A stretch of 12,799 nt of DNA from contig JAHJQH010000097.1 in assembly GCA_018819375.1 (NCBI GenBank), forward strand, positions 1 through 12,799. The letters run 5' to 3'. This stretch comes from Nanobdellota archaeon (lineage in GTDB: Archaea > Nanobdellota > Nanobdellia > SCGC-AAA011-G17 > GW2011-AR20). Positions 1 to 6,987 of the stretch are shown here, in pieces (position 1 is the stretch's first letter; each line of letters opens with the position of its first letter). The position numbers were made by a program, and so were the translations under genes. The notes beneath the pieces are model-generated. The model was not told where the DNA came from. It was given only the letters and a program-made list of their open reading frames with translations, and made no database searches.

Positions 1-1580
1 GCATCATAAGGCGTGCACACAATTGGTTCCTCGTGCATGTTAAATGAAGTGTTTACAATAGTCGGAATTCCAGTAATCTTTCTGTATTCATCAACAATCC
101 TGAAATAGCTCTTGTTAATCTGCTTGTTTATTGTCTGAGGCCTTGCAGTGCCATCCACGTGCACAACAGCAGGACTCTCTTCCTTCATCTTGTCAGTGCA
201 GTCAAAACAAAGGGTCATGAATTTCGCAGCGTGTCTCCCGCCCTCAAAGTTCTTATAATATTTTGAAGCAAACCTTTCAATAGTTACAGGAGCGAAAGGC
301 ATGAAATCTGAACGAAAAAGTTGTTTGTTCAGCCAGTCATTTACCGACGGATCAGTTGCCTGATACAAGATACTGCGAGCACCAAGAGCCCGGGGACCAA
401 ACTCCATTCTTCTGTCAAATCTTGCAACAACCTTTCCTTTTGCAAGCAGTTCAGCAACATCTCCCTCAATATCACTGCATTTTTTGTGCTTCACTTTTTC
501 TTTTTCCAGCTCCTTTTTTATCTCATCCTCAGAAAAATCAGGCCCAAGATAAGAATCTTCCAGATAATAAGGCTTAATTCCTTCCTTAATCATACCAACA
601 TAAAGTGCAGCTCCAGCTCCTGTTCCACCATCACCCATATGCGGAAAAATGAATATTTCCTTAAAACCAAGTTCGTGAATTCTCTGATTCAATTTCACAT
701 TAGCAAAACTCCCGCCAGCAAGTGCAACCTTATCCATCCCCAACTTATCTTTCCAGTAACTAATATAACCACAAATAACTTCTTCAAAAATCTTCTGGCA
801 TACTGCCGCAATATCCTCTCGTTTGTAATTCTTTTTCAATCTTTTCACTCTTTCACTCATACTTAAAAGGCATTTTGTCTTGATTTCACCATCTTCAAAC
901 CATATGAACTTTTTCATCTTTTCATATAATCTCAGATTAACAAAACCATAAGCAGCTAACCCAGTTATTTTTCCTTCGTGTCTCCACGGCTTAAAACCAA
1001 GTGCCTTTGTGACAGCACCATAAAAAAATCCAGTAGAGTGAGGCCATCTGACATCGTGAATTTTCTTTATGTTTCCATTATCACCTAAGTAAACACCAGT
1101 AGTCAGGTAATCTCCGTGATTATCAGCAGTCACAATAAGGCATTTCTTCATTCCAGAACCAAGATAAGCAGAAGCAGCGTGAGTAAGATGATGCTCAACC
1201 TTGATAAATTTTTTTCCAATTTTCCTCTTTAATTTTTCCTGCTGCTCTTTAAACAAGAGATAAGTCCTAATTTTCCACCTCAACATCATCATCCAGGTTT
1301 TGGCAGAATAATAAGGATTAGAACAAAATAAGCTTTTATCAAGCATCAGCCCTTTGCTCCTTCTCAAAAATTCTTTTTCTCCTAAATCAGAAACAGCAAC
1401 ATAATCTATCTCTTTGTTCTTGAGTTTATCAAGTATGTATTTGTAAGAAAGCTCAGGCCACCCGCCAGTCAGCTTGACCCTGTTAAATCTCTCCTCATTA
1501 ATAGCATATTCAATCCTGCTATCACTAACAAGAGCTGCTCCAGAATCGTGTGTTAATGCAGTTATTCCCACTATGTTCAT
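1..1580 (-). CDS. NodU/CmcH-family carbamoyltransferase (3'-truncated by window edge)
   Basis: Members of this family transfer a carbamoyl group from carbamoyl phosphate, via a carbamoyl-adenylate, to a hydroxyl of a sugar or antibiotic; TobZ and NodU are known examples. I read an uninterrupted frame of 526 codons on the minus strand. The N-terminal Kae1-like domain opens with GITALTHDSGAALV (residues 5-17 hold the H11-D12-S13 signature) and then NEERFNR. The metal/substrate histidines appear as EHHLTHAASAY (H130, H131, H134). The C-terminal YrdC-like carbamoyl-transfer domain shows EFGPRALGARS (residues 393-403) and NTSFN plus EPIVCTPYD (510-526). This is close to the family's C-terminus, so only a few dozen residues should lie beyond the window. 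The ATG at 1580 is supported by GAGGTG six bases upstream. The gene lies 23 bp downstream of the epimerase gene, so the two probably form one operon. The acceptor is unknown; a sugar of the surface glycan is the inference from context. Confidence 0.93.
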   Translation of the reverse strand, partial: MNIVGITALTHDSGAALVSDSRIEYAINEERFNRVKLTGGWPELSYKYILDKLKNKEIDYVAVSDLGEKEFLRRSKGLMLDKSLFCSNPYYSAKTWMMMLRWKIRTYLLFKEQQEKLKRKIGKKFIKVEHHLTHAASAYLGSGMKKCLIVTADNHGDYLTTGVYLGDNGNIKKIHDVRWPHSTGFFYGAVTKALGFKPWRHEGKITGLAAYGFVNLRLYEKMKKFIWFEDGEIKTKCLLSMSERVKRLKKNYKREDIAAVCQKIFEEVICGYISYWKDKLGMDKVALAGGSFANVKLNQRIHELGFKEIFIFPHMGDGGTGAGAALYVGMIKEGIKPYYLEDSYLGPDFSEDEIKKELEKEKVKHKKCSDIEGDVAELLAKGKVVARFDRRMEFGPRALGARSILYQATDPSVNDWLNKQLFRSDFMPFAPVTIERFASKYYKNFEGGRHAAKFMTLCFDCTDKMKEESPAVVHVDGTARPQTINKQINKSYFRIVDEYRKITGIPTIVNTSFNMHEEPIVCTPYD

Positions 1581-1586
1581 GTTCAA

Positions 1587-1592
1587 CACCTC
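1587..1592 (-). promoter_or_regulatory. Shine-Dalgarno site of the carbamoyltransferase gene
   Basis: On the minus strand the sequence reads GAGGTG with six bases before the ATG at 1580. It matches the archaeal anti-Shine-Dalgarno complement GGAGGTGAT well. It sits in the 23-bp gap after the epimerase stop codon and fixes the start of the carbamoyltransferase. Confidence 0.7.
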
Positions 1593-1603
1593 AAAAAACA
1601 AGC

Positions 1604-2602
1604 CTAAAAAAGCTTTTGGTTATCAACCATCTTTCCATACTCTCCAAGATATTTCTTAATCCTGAGTATCTCTGTCTTAAGGCTGGAAGTTGGTTTAAAA
1701 CCCCTATTATAAAACTTCTCTCCGCTAATAGTATAAACCTGCTGAGAAACATTAGCAGAATCAATCAGATTGATATCCAGTTCCCCAAAAACCTCTTCAA
1801 CAACATTCAGTATGTTTCTGAGGTTCGTATTAAAAGACAACACATTAAACACCTGTTGATTGAATTTATCAACATTCTCAAGAGCAAACAAGATAGCTTT
1901 CACATTATCGTGAATTCCAAGATAGCTTTTGTTATTATCAAGAGCTTGTTTGAAAACAGGAAGTTTCAGACCATAAAAAGCCCTGACAGCAAAGAGGTTT
2001 ATCACAGTCTCATACCTGAAACCAGGAGAATATCCAAAAACAGTGGCAGGCCTTAAAACAACAACCTTAAAATCACCATCAGCAAGTTCCAGTATCTTCT
2101 CACCCATAAGCTTGTACTGACCATAAGCAGAAATAGGGCTTTTCTCATCCTCTTCTTTCAGTTCCTCTCCAACACTATAAACACTCACAGATGATTGGTA
2201 AACAAAAACTCCAACACCATATTTCTTGGCTAGTTCAGCAAGTGTAATCGTTGCTTCATAATTAACCTGCTTGCATTCCAAATCCTTACCAGGCCTGTTA
2301 GTGGTAAAAGCATCAACAATAGCTCCTAAATGAATCACTGTATCAATTTTGTGTCTCTGAAAAACTTCCTCAATCACATTTTCGTCTCTCAAATCAGCTT
2401 TAATTATTTCTACCTTGTCTTTGCAATTTAAGAAAGCAGGACCAACAAACTCAATCTTGCCTTTTGAAAGATTATCAAGAACAACAATCTTGGAACCAAT
2501 ATATCTCTTAAGCAATCCTTCTACAACAGCAGAACCAATATACCCCGCACCTCCTGTGACAAGAATCTCCTTTATTTCTTTTATCTCTTTTACTTCGGCC
2601 AT
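1604..2602 (-). CDS. NAD-dependent epimerase/dehydratase (extended SDR, GalE-like)
   Basis: This is an extended short-chain dehydrogenase/reductase acting on a nucleotide sugar, probably a UDP-glucose 4-epimerase-type or related epimerase/dehydratase. The 332 residues from the chosen ATG match the usual GalE length. The NAD-binding Rossmann motif TGGAGYIGS is at residues 16-24. An acidic strand end follows (VVLDN, about 40-44), then QSSVSVYS (136-143) with the catalytic Ser region, and the active-site YxxxK as YGQYK (Y160, K164). The C-terminal half is the variable substrate-binding part, so the sugar cannot be read from sequence. A TTG twelve bases upstream is in frame (start 2614). I prefer the ATG because the TTG abuts AGAGGT with no spacing, while GGTG lies just before the ATG. 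The N-terminus has an odd KEI-KEI-KEI repeat (residues 5-13) before the first beta strand. The gene is first in a minus-strand operon with the carbamoyltransferase and divergent from the aminotransferase. Confidence 0.9.
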   Translation of the reverse strand: MAEVKEIKEIKEILVTGGAGYIGSAVVEGLLKRYIGSKIVVLDNLSKGKIEFVGPAFLNCKDKVEIIKADLRDENVIEEVFQRHKIDTVIHLGAIVDAFTTNRPGKDLECKQVNYEATITLAELAKKYGVGVFVYQSSVSVYSVGEELKEEDEKSPISAYGQYKLMGEKILELADGDFKVVVLRPATVFGYSPGFRYETVINLFAVRAFYGLKLPVFKQALDNNKSYLGIHDNVKAILFALENVDKFNQQVFNVLSFNTNLRNILNVVEEVFGELDINLIDSANVSQQVYTISGEKFYNRGFKPTSSLKTEILRIKKYLGEYGKMVDNQKLF

Positions 2603-2652
2603 AATACCCACCAAACCTCTTTTTATCCATAACTCTTCAAATACAAGAAAAA

Positions 2653-2660
2653 CTTATAAG
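2653..2660. promoter_or_regulatory. Palindromic TATA-like box between divergent genes
   Basis: CTTATAAG is a perfect palindrome in the 97-bp gap between the divergent epimerase (ATG at 2602) and aminotransferase (ATG at 2700) genes. Assuming archaeal spacing of about 25 bp from TATA centre to transcription start, it could serve both directions. That would give 5' leaders of roughly 28 nt (minus) and 17 nt (plus), each long enough to hold the SD-like sequence seen there: GGTGGG before 2602, GTGAT before 2700. A second AT-rich run, TTATAAAA at 2681-2688, is too close to 2700 to act as its TATA box. Direction and use are inference. Confidence 0.45.
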
Positions 2661-2699
2661 GTTTCTGATACAAGGAAGAATTATAAAAAAGTGATAAAA

Positions 2700-3830
2700 A
2701 TGCCAAAAAGGGAAATAAGCAAAGATAATCCAATACTTGTAGTAAAGCCCTATGTGAATGAGAAAGCAATCCAGAATGTGATTGAAGTTCTAAGAAGCGG
2801 TTGGATAGGAGAAGGCCCAAAAGTAAGGGAGTTTGAAAACAAGCTCTCTGAAAAATTCAAGATAAACTATTTGGCAGCACTGCACTCAGGAACAGCAGCA
2901 CTTCATCTGGCGCTTCACGTAGGTGGGATAAAACCAGGAGATGAAGTAATAACAACTGCCCAGACCTGCACAGCAACAAATCACGCAATATTAATGGAAA
3001 GGGCAAAACCGGTTTTTGCAGACATAAGATATGAGGACGTGAACATAGACCCAGATTCAATATCCCGGAAAATAACACCAAGAACAAAAGCAATAATCTG
3101 CGTTCATTGGGCAGGATATCCCTGTAATCTTGATGAAATAAACAAGATAGCAAGAGAAAACAACCTGTTTGTGATAGAAGACGCAGCACACGCACTCGGA
3201 GCAACATACAAGGGAGAATCAATAGGAAACATCTCAGACTTTACAACATTCTCATTTCAGGCAATAAAACAACTCACAACTGCAGACGGAGGGATGCTTG
3301 CATCAAAACACCCTCCCCACATTGAAAAAGTCAAGCTGAAAAGATGGTTCTCAATTCCAAGGAACAATAAGGAAGAAACAATATGCTGCGAGCCACTCTA
3401 TGACATAAAAGAAGTGGGCTTCAAGTACCAAATGAATGATGTAGCAGCAGCAATAGGATTAGGTAATCTTGAAGACTTTGACCATTTCAAAAAGCACAGA
3501 AGCGAAATAGTAAAACTCTACAGGGAAGAACTAGAAAACATCCCAGGAATCACTCTTCTGGAAAACAACCAAGACAGGACAAGCGGAAACTGGCTCTTTA
3601 GTATGCACGTAAAAAACAGGGAAAAATTTGCAGCAAAACTAAAACAAAATCACATAAACACCTCTGTTGTCCATCTTAGAAATGACAAGTTCACGGCATT
3701 TGGCCCCCTAAGAAACGACCTCCCGCAAACAGAAAAAGCATATCACACTCTTATCTCCCTACCACTTCACAACCACCTCACAGAACACGAAGTTCAGCAC
3801 GTGATAAGCATCATCAAGCAGGGATGGTAG
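2700..3830 (+). CDS. DegT/DnrJ/EryC1/StrS-family sugar aminotransferase
   Basis: This is a PLP-dependent fold-type I aminotransferase that converts a keto nucleotide sugar to an amino sugar, normally with glutamate as donor; perosamine synthase and FdtB-type enzymes belong here. The 376-residue length is typical. Visible signatures are the SGWIGEGP substrate loop (33-40), HSGTAALHLAL (62-72), VHWAGYPCNLDEI (135-147), EDAAHALGATY with the PLP-ring aspartate D161 and H164, and SFQAIKQLTTADGG with the Schiff-base lysine K190. The usual GEGG after the lysine is ADGG here. The frame extends upstream to 2415, but that part overlaps the divergent epimerase gene and lacks family similarity. The ATG at 2700, preceded by GTGAT, is the start. 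The 4-keto versus 3-keto specificity cannot be decided. A 3-keto substrate is possible because an RmlC/FdtA-like isomerase lies two genes downstream. Confidence 0.95.
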   Translation: MPKREISKDNPILVVKPYVNEKAIQNVIEVLRSGWIGEGPKVREFENKLSEKFKINYLAALHSGTAALHLALHVGGIKPGDEVITTAQTCTATNHAILMERAKPVFADIRYEDVNIDPDSISRKITPRTKAIICVHWAGYPCNLDEINKIARENNLFVIEDAAHALGATYKGESIGNISDFTTFSFQAIKQLTTADGGMLASKHPPHIEKVKLKRWFSIPRNNKEETICCEPLYDIKEVGFKYQMNDVAAAIGLGNLEDFDHFKKHRSEIVKLYREELENIPGITLLENNQDRTSGNWLFSMHVKNREKFAAKLKQNHINTSVVHLRNDKFTAFGPLRNDLPQTEKAYHTLISLPLHNHLTEHEVQHVISIIKQGW

Positions 3831-3834
3831 TGAA

Positions 3835-3873
3835 TTTTGCTTCGCAAAAAAAGGTCACCTTTTTAACTTTTTC
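3835..3873 (+). terminator. Probable terminator after the aminotransferase
   Basis: Two small stem-loops follow the stop codon at 3830. TTTTGC and GCAAAA pair around TTC (3835-3849), and AAAAAGG and CCTTTTT pair around TCA (3848-3864). They share bases, so only one can form at a time. A T-rich stretch continues to 3873. Archaeal termination depends mostly on a U-rich tract, which is present. It would separate the aminotransferase from the next glycosyltransferase gene. Confidence 0.4.
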
Positions 3874-3890
3874 CCTCATCCTATCTAATT

Positions 3891-4877
3891 ATGGTCAAGG
3901 CATCAATCATAATTCTGAACTGGAACGGGCTGGAATTTCTTAAAGACTGCTTTGAATCCATTCAAAAACAAACCTTTACGGATTTTGAAACAATAATGGT
4001 TGACAACAATTCTCAAGACGGCTCGCCAAACTACGTGGAAAATGTGTTCCCTTGGATAAGGGTAATAAGGAACAATAAAAACACAGGGCAAACAGGAGGG
4101 GACAACACAGGAATAAAACACGCAAAAGGAGAATACATAATTCTTCTTGACAATGACACTATCGTTGACAAGAACTGGCTAAAAGAATTAGTAGTAGCAG
4201 CAGATTCAGACCCAAAAATAGGGATGTGTGGGTCAAAAATGTATTTTATGGATGACCCACGGCTCATCTGCTCAACAGGGCTTCTTGCATTCACAGACGG
4301 CTCAGCAATAGATAGAGGGGTGTATGAAATAGATAAGGGACAATATGATAATAAACCAGATATATTCGGTCCTTGTGGGGGATCAGGATTATACAAAAAA
4401 GAGATGCTTGAAAATATGAAGATTATGGGGGAATATATGGACAATGAGTTCTTCGCTTATTGCGAGGACTTAGATATTGCATATAAGGGGAGACTTTTAG
4501 GGTATGTTTGCAAATTTGCCCCGAAATCAATAGTTTATCACAAAGTAAATGCAAGCTCAAGAAAAATATCCAACCTTGGTTTAACTTGCGGCATAAAAAA
4601 CAAGATGTGGGTGGTCATAAAAAACTTTCCGACAAAAATGTTGCTCAAATATATGCCCTTCATAGCAATGAGGCAGGTTGTATCCTTTGTGTTTTATTTA
4701 TTCATAAAACCAAGCATTCCGGCAACAAAAGCAAGGGTAGTAATGATTAAAAAAATTCCAGTAATGTTAAAAAAAAGAAAAATAATCCAAGACAGGAGAA
4801 AGATAACTTCTGACCAGCTTGAAGGCACATTGCAAAAAAGGAGTATGCTCGGTTATTTGTTTTTTAGGTATGATTGA
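3891..4877 (+). CDS. Glycosyltransferase family 2 (rhamnosyltransferase-like)
   Basis: This is an inverting GT-A glycosyltransferase that transfers a sugar from a nucleotide donor to a growing glycan at the cytoplasmic membrane face. In order it shows ASIIILNWNG (4-13), VDNNSQDGS with the nucleotide-binding D38, NTGQTGGDNTG (64-74; the family usually has N-x-G-F-x-G-G-N-N-x-G), the metal-binding LLDNDT (85-90), GPCGGSGLYKKEML (160-173) and FAYCEDLDIAYKGRLLGY with the catalytic-base ED at 192-193. This resembles the WbbL/RfbF-type branch of GT2. A hydrophobic segment near residues 252-278 is probably membrane-associated, followed by a basic tail to 328. The start has no clear SD site. A weak T-rich TTTTTAAC about 27 nt upstream could be a poor TATA element for a leaderless mRNA. 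The RmlC-like gene follows after 23 bp. Donor and acceptor are not predictable. Confidence 0.92.
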   Translation: MVKASIIILNWNGLEFLKDCFESIQKQTFTDFETIMVDNNSQDGSPNYVENVFPWIRVIRNNKNTGQTGGDNTGIKHAKGEYIILLDNDTIVDKNWLKELVVAADSDPKIGMCGSKMYFMDDPRLICSTGLLAFTDGSAIDRGVYEIDKGQYDNKPDIFGPCGGSGLYKKEMLENMKIMGEYMDNEFFAYCEDLDIAYKGRLLGYVCKFAPKSIVYHKVNASSRKISNLGLTCGIKNKMWVVIKNFPTKMLLKYMPFIAMRQVVSFVFYLFIKPSIPATKARVVMIKKIPVMLKKRKIIQDRRKITSDQLEGTLQKRSMLGYLFFRYD

Positions 4878-4900
4878 AAAATTTTCAAAGGGGCTAAAAG

Positions 4901-5356
4901 ATGATACAAGGCGTGGAAATAAAAAGATTAAAAGCATATCCAGATGAAAGAGGGATAGTAATGGAATTAGTGAGAAGAGATGATGAAATTTTTGAAGAAT
5001 TTGGCCAATCCTACGTGATGATAACCTATCCCGGCATCATAAAAGCGTGGCATTATCACAAAAAACAAAAAGATCTTTTCGTATGCTTGAAAGGAATGAT
5101 CAAACTTGTTCTTTATGATAACAGAACAAACTCCCCGACCAAAGGAGAAATAAATCAGTTCTTTCTTGGAGAGCGTAATCCGATGTTAGTAAAAATCCCA
5201 AAGGAAGTTATTCACGGATTCAAGTGCATAGGAACACAAGAAGCGATAGTGGTAAGTTTTCCAACAAACACCTATAACAAGGATGACCCAGACGAATATC
5301 GCCTACCTTACCATACCAAACAAATTCCTTATGACTGGGATATAAAAATGAAGTAA
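4901..5356 (+). CDS. RmlC/FdtA-like cupin sugar-nucleotide epimerase or isomerase
   Basis: This 151-residue single-domain cupin belongs to the dTDP-4-dehydrorhamnose 3,5-epimerase-related group. It is shorter than a classical RmlC (about 180 residues). The cupin core carries AWHYHKKQKDLFVCLKG (49-65) with H51 and H53. RmlC usually has H-Y-Q at this place, whereas H-x-H-K is the pattern of FdtA/QdtA-type 3,4-ketoisomerases. Later features are LVKIPKEVIHGFK (96-108, H105), then NTYNKDDPDEYRLPY (123-137) with a tyrosine where RmlC has its catalytic acid, and the DP motif near the C-terminus. The product could be a 3,5-epimerised or a 3-keto 6-deoxy sugar; the sequence leaves both open. AAAGGGG seven bases upstream of the ATG is a convincing ribosome-binding site, and the gene lies 23 bp after the GT2 gene, so the two are probably cotranscribed. 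Confidence 0.85.
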   Translation: MIQGVEIKRLKAYPDERGIVMELVRRDDEIFEEFGQSYVMITYPGIIKAWHYHKKQKDLFVCLKGMIKLVLYDNRTNSPTKGEINQFFLGERNPMLVKIPKEVIHGFKCIGTQEAIVVSFPTNTYNKDDPDEYRLPYHTKQIPYDWDIKMK

Positions 5357-5375
5357 AAACGCAAAACCAACTAAG

Positions 5376-5385
5376 TTTATAAATA
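5376..5385 (+). promoter_or_regulatory. TATA box for a leaderless GT9 operon transcript
   Basis: TTTATAAATA is centred about 26 nt upstream of the ATG at 5406. No SD-like sequence lies between box and ATG. That spacing places transcription start at or next to the ATG, as in archaeal leaderless mRNAs. It marks the start of the 5406-8067 operon. Confidence 0.65.
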
Positions 5386-5405
5386 TTATTCTACAACATC
5401 TACCA

Positions 5406-6524
5406 ATGGAAGACCTGCCAACAAGAATAAAAAACAAACTGCAAGACACAATCCTTCTGATAGATTATTATCTCTTCAAGACAAGAGATATTTTCAAAAA
5501 AACACCTGTTCTCAAAAACCCAAGCAGGATTCTTGTAGTGGAAATAGCAGGAATAGGGGATACTATTGGAGCAACACCAGTAATCACAGCCCTAAAACAG
5601 CATTATCCAGAATCAAGGATAGATATCCTCACCTCAATCTTAACAAAATCCATCCTACTAAACCATCCAGACATAAGTAACATCCTTGTTTACGACAAGA
5701 ATACTCTGCCTCAAATAAAAAATAAATACAGCCTCGCAGTCCTTCTGGCATCAGGTTCAAAAAAGATAGGCAAGCTTCTTAAAGATGCAAACATTCCATT
5801 CAGAATCGGATGCACAAAAAGAGGAGCAACACAAGGAAAAGGATTTTATCTCACAAAAAAAGCAAGACCATTAAAAGGAATTACGCACACCATAGAAAAC
5901 AACCTCAATGTATTAAGGACAATAGGCATAACTGCAACAGAAAACATTCCAAGAATATACTCCACAAAAAAAGAAGACCAGGCAATTGAGAATCTCCTAA
6001 AAAAACACAAGATAACAAAAAAAGATTTTATGACAATTCTAAGTCCTGGTTCAAAAAACATTGAAAAAATAAAAAACCACTCTCACAAGTGGCAAGAAGA
6101 AAACTTTGCAGAATTAGGAGATTACTTAACAGAAAAACTAAAAAGCAAGGTAATAATAATCACAAGCAGACAAGAAAAAAATCTAGCAGAACAAATAAAC
6201 TCCTTGATGAAAAACAAATCCTTAATCTTCACGAATCTCTCACTACGGGAGGTTATGGCAATGATAAAAAGAGCAAATCTGGTTATAGCAATTGATTCTG
6301 GCCCAATGCACATAGCAGAAGCACTAAATACTCCGCTCATAGCACTATTCGGCCCACAAAACCCAAAAAGGTGGAGGCCTCTTTCAAAAAACAGCACATA
6401 TGTTTACAACAACGATGTCTGTAACGGGTGCCAGAAATACATTTGCAAAAGAAAAAGTAACATCTGTATGAGTTCAATAACAGTAGGAAACATAATAAAA
6501 AAAATTAAGGAGATTTTATTATGA
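5406..6524 (+). CDS. Glycosyltransferase family 9 (ADP-heptose:LPS heptosyltransferase-like)
   Basis: This is a GT-B fold transferase of the WaaC/WaaF/RfaQ family, here 372 residues, the expected size. The N-terminal domain carries ILVVEIAGIGDTIGATPVI (42-60), where D52 matches the family's catalytic aspartate in GDxxxxTP. The C-terminal domain carries ILSPGSK (211-217) and AIDSGPMHIAEALNTPLIALFGP (295-317), the nucleotide-sugar site D-S/T-G-P-M-H. It ends with C339-x2-C342-x4-C347-x6-C354, the cysteine pattern seen in many GT9 proteins after the GT-B core. Archaea do not make lipid A-based LPS, so the donor need not be ADP-heptose; a related heptose or other sugar on a surface glycan is the inference. 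It heads an operon from a leaderless promoter, and its TGA stop overlaps the next gene's ATG (ATGA at 6521). Confidence 0.93.
   Translation: MEDLPTRIKNKLQDTILLIDYYLFKTRDIFKKTPVLKNPSRILVVEIAGIGDTIGATPVITALKQHYPESRIDILTSILTKSILLNHPDISNILVYDKNTLPQIKNKYSLAVLLASGSKKIGKLLKDANIPFRIGCTKRGATQGKGFYLTKKARPLKGITHTIENNLNVLRTIGITATENIPRIYSTKKEDQAIENLLKKHKITKKDFMTILSPGSKNIEKIKNHSHKWQEENFAELGDYLTEKLKSKVIIITSRQEKNLAEQINSLMKNKSLIFTNLSLREVMAMIKRANLVIAIDSGPMHIAEALNTPLIALFGPQNPKRWRPLSKNSTYVYNNDVCNGCQKYICKRKSNICMSSITVGNIIKKIKEILL
6507..6514 (+). promoter_or_regulatory. Shine-Dalgarno site inside the GT9 gene for the methyltransferase
   Basis: AAGGAGAT lies in the last codons of the GT9 gene, with GGAG eight bases before the ATG at 6521. 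With the ATGA overlap it indicates translational coupling of the two genes. Confidence 0.65.
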
Positions 6525-6979
6525 AAAAACTCAATTTGGGATGTGGAAAAGATATAAAAACAGGATTCGTTAACGCAGATATGCTAAAACTTCCTGGGGT
6601 GGACAAGGTTATGAACCTAAACAAGTTCCCATGGCCTTTTGAAAGTAATCAGTTTGATTATGTTTTATGTTCAAGAATATTAGAATATTCATTAGACATA
6701 AACAAGGTAATAAACGAATTGTATAGGATAACAAAAAATAAGGGAGTGATAGAAATAATATCTCCTTATTACAAGAGTGATGGTGCATTTAAGCATTCCT
6801 CTTTCATAACAAAAACAACTTTTTTGACATATCTCCCAAAAGAAGGTTTCAATATAATAAAAAATAAGCTCGTATGTCACGGAAAAATCAGGAGGTTTGT
6901 GCCTTTTAAGAAACTCTTAACCTTTTTTTTGTGGAATATGTATGATACAATTTATCTTAAAGTAAGAGTTTCAAAGTGA
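6521..6979 (+). CDS. Small class I SAM-dependent methyltransferase
   Basis: This 152-residue protein looks like a compact Rossmann-fold methyltransferase of the group often found in glycan clusters. Motif I is KLNLGCGKD (3-11), followed by the acidic end of strand 2 (NAD, D20), MNLNKFPWPFESNQFDYVLCS (31-51, motif II region), LEYSLDINKVINELYRITKNKGVIEIISPYY (54-84), and a short aromatic and basic C-terminal part. It is shorter than most relatives and has LEY where LEH is common. It is clearly related to the methyltransferase at 11231; both share LNLGCG-x-DI, the DLNK/NLNK-x-P-x-PF segment and the following helix. The likely target is a sugar hydroxyl or a terminal residue of the glycan, by context. 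The start overlaps the GT9 stop (ATGA) and its stop overlaps a possible GTG start of the next gene, so it sits in a tightly coupled operon. Confidence 0.85.
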   Translation: MKKLNLGCGKDIKTGFVNADMLKLPGVDKVMNLNKFPWPFESNQFDYVLCSRILEYSLDINKVINELYRITKNKGVIEIISPYYKSDGAFKHSSFITKTTFLTYLPKEGFNIIKNKLVCHGKIRRFVPFKKLLTFFLWNMYDTIYLKVRVSK

Positions 6980-6987
6980 GATTTAAA

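Noticed and set aside
321..866. Plus-strand open frames at 321-866 and 356-577
   Set aside because: They lie antisense to the carbamoyltransferase, whose frame carries family motifs throughout; the plus-strand translations are low-complexity and match nothing I recognise.
1474..2056. Plus-strand open frames at 1474-1659 and 1550-2056
   Set aside because: They cross the end of the epimerase gene and the start of the carbamoyltransferase gene in antisense and show no protein-like motifs.
2415..2699. N-terminal extension of the aminotransferase frame
   Set aside because: It overlaps the divergent epimerase gene by almost 190 bp, adds residues unlike the family, and the ATG at 2700 gives the normal family length.
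4031..4444. Antisense open frames within GT2 (3903-4121 and 4031-4444)
   Set aside because: The plus-strand frame has the ordered GT2 motifs; these are shadows.
5846..6397. Frames 5846-6061 (-), 6089-6295 (+) and 6122-6397 (-) within GT9
   Set aside because: They are alternative-frame readings of a gene whose own frame holds the DSGPMH and cysteine motifs.
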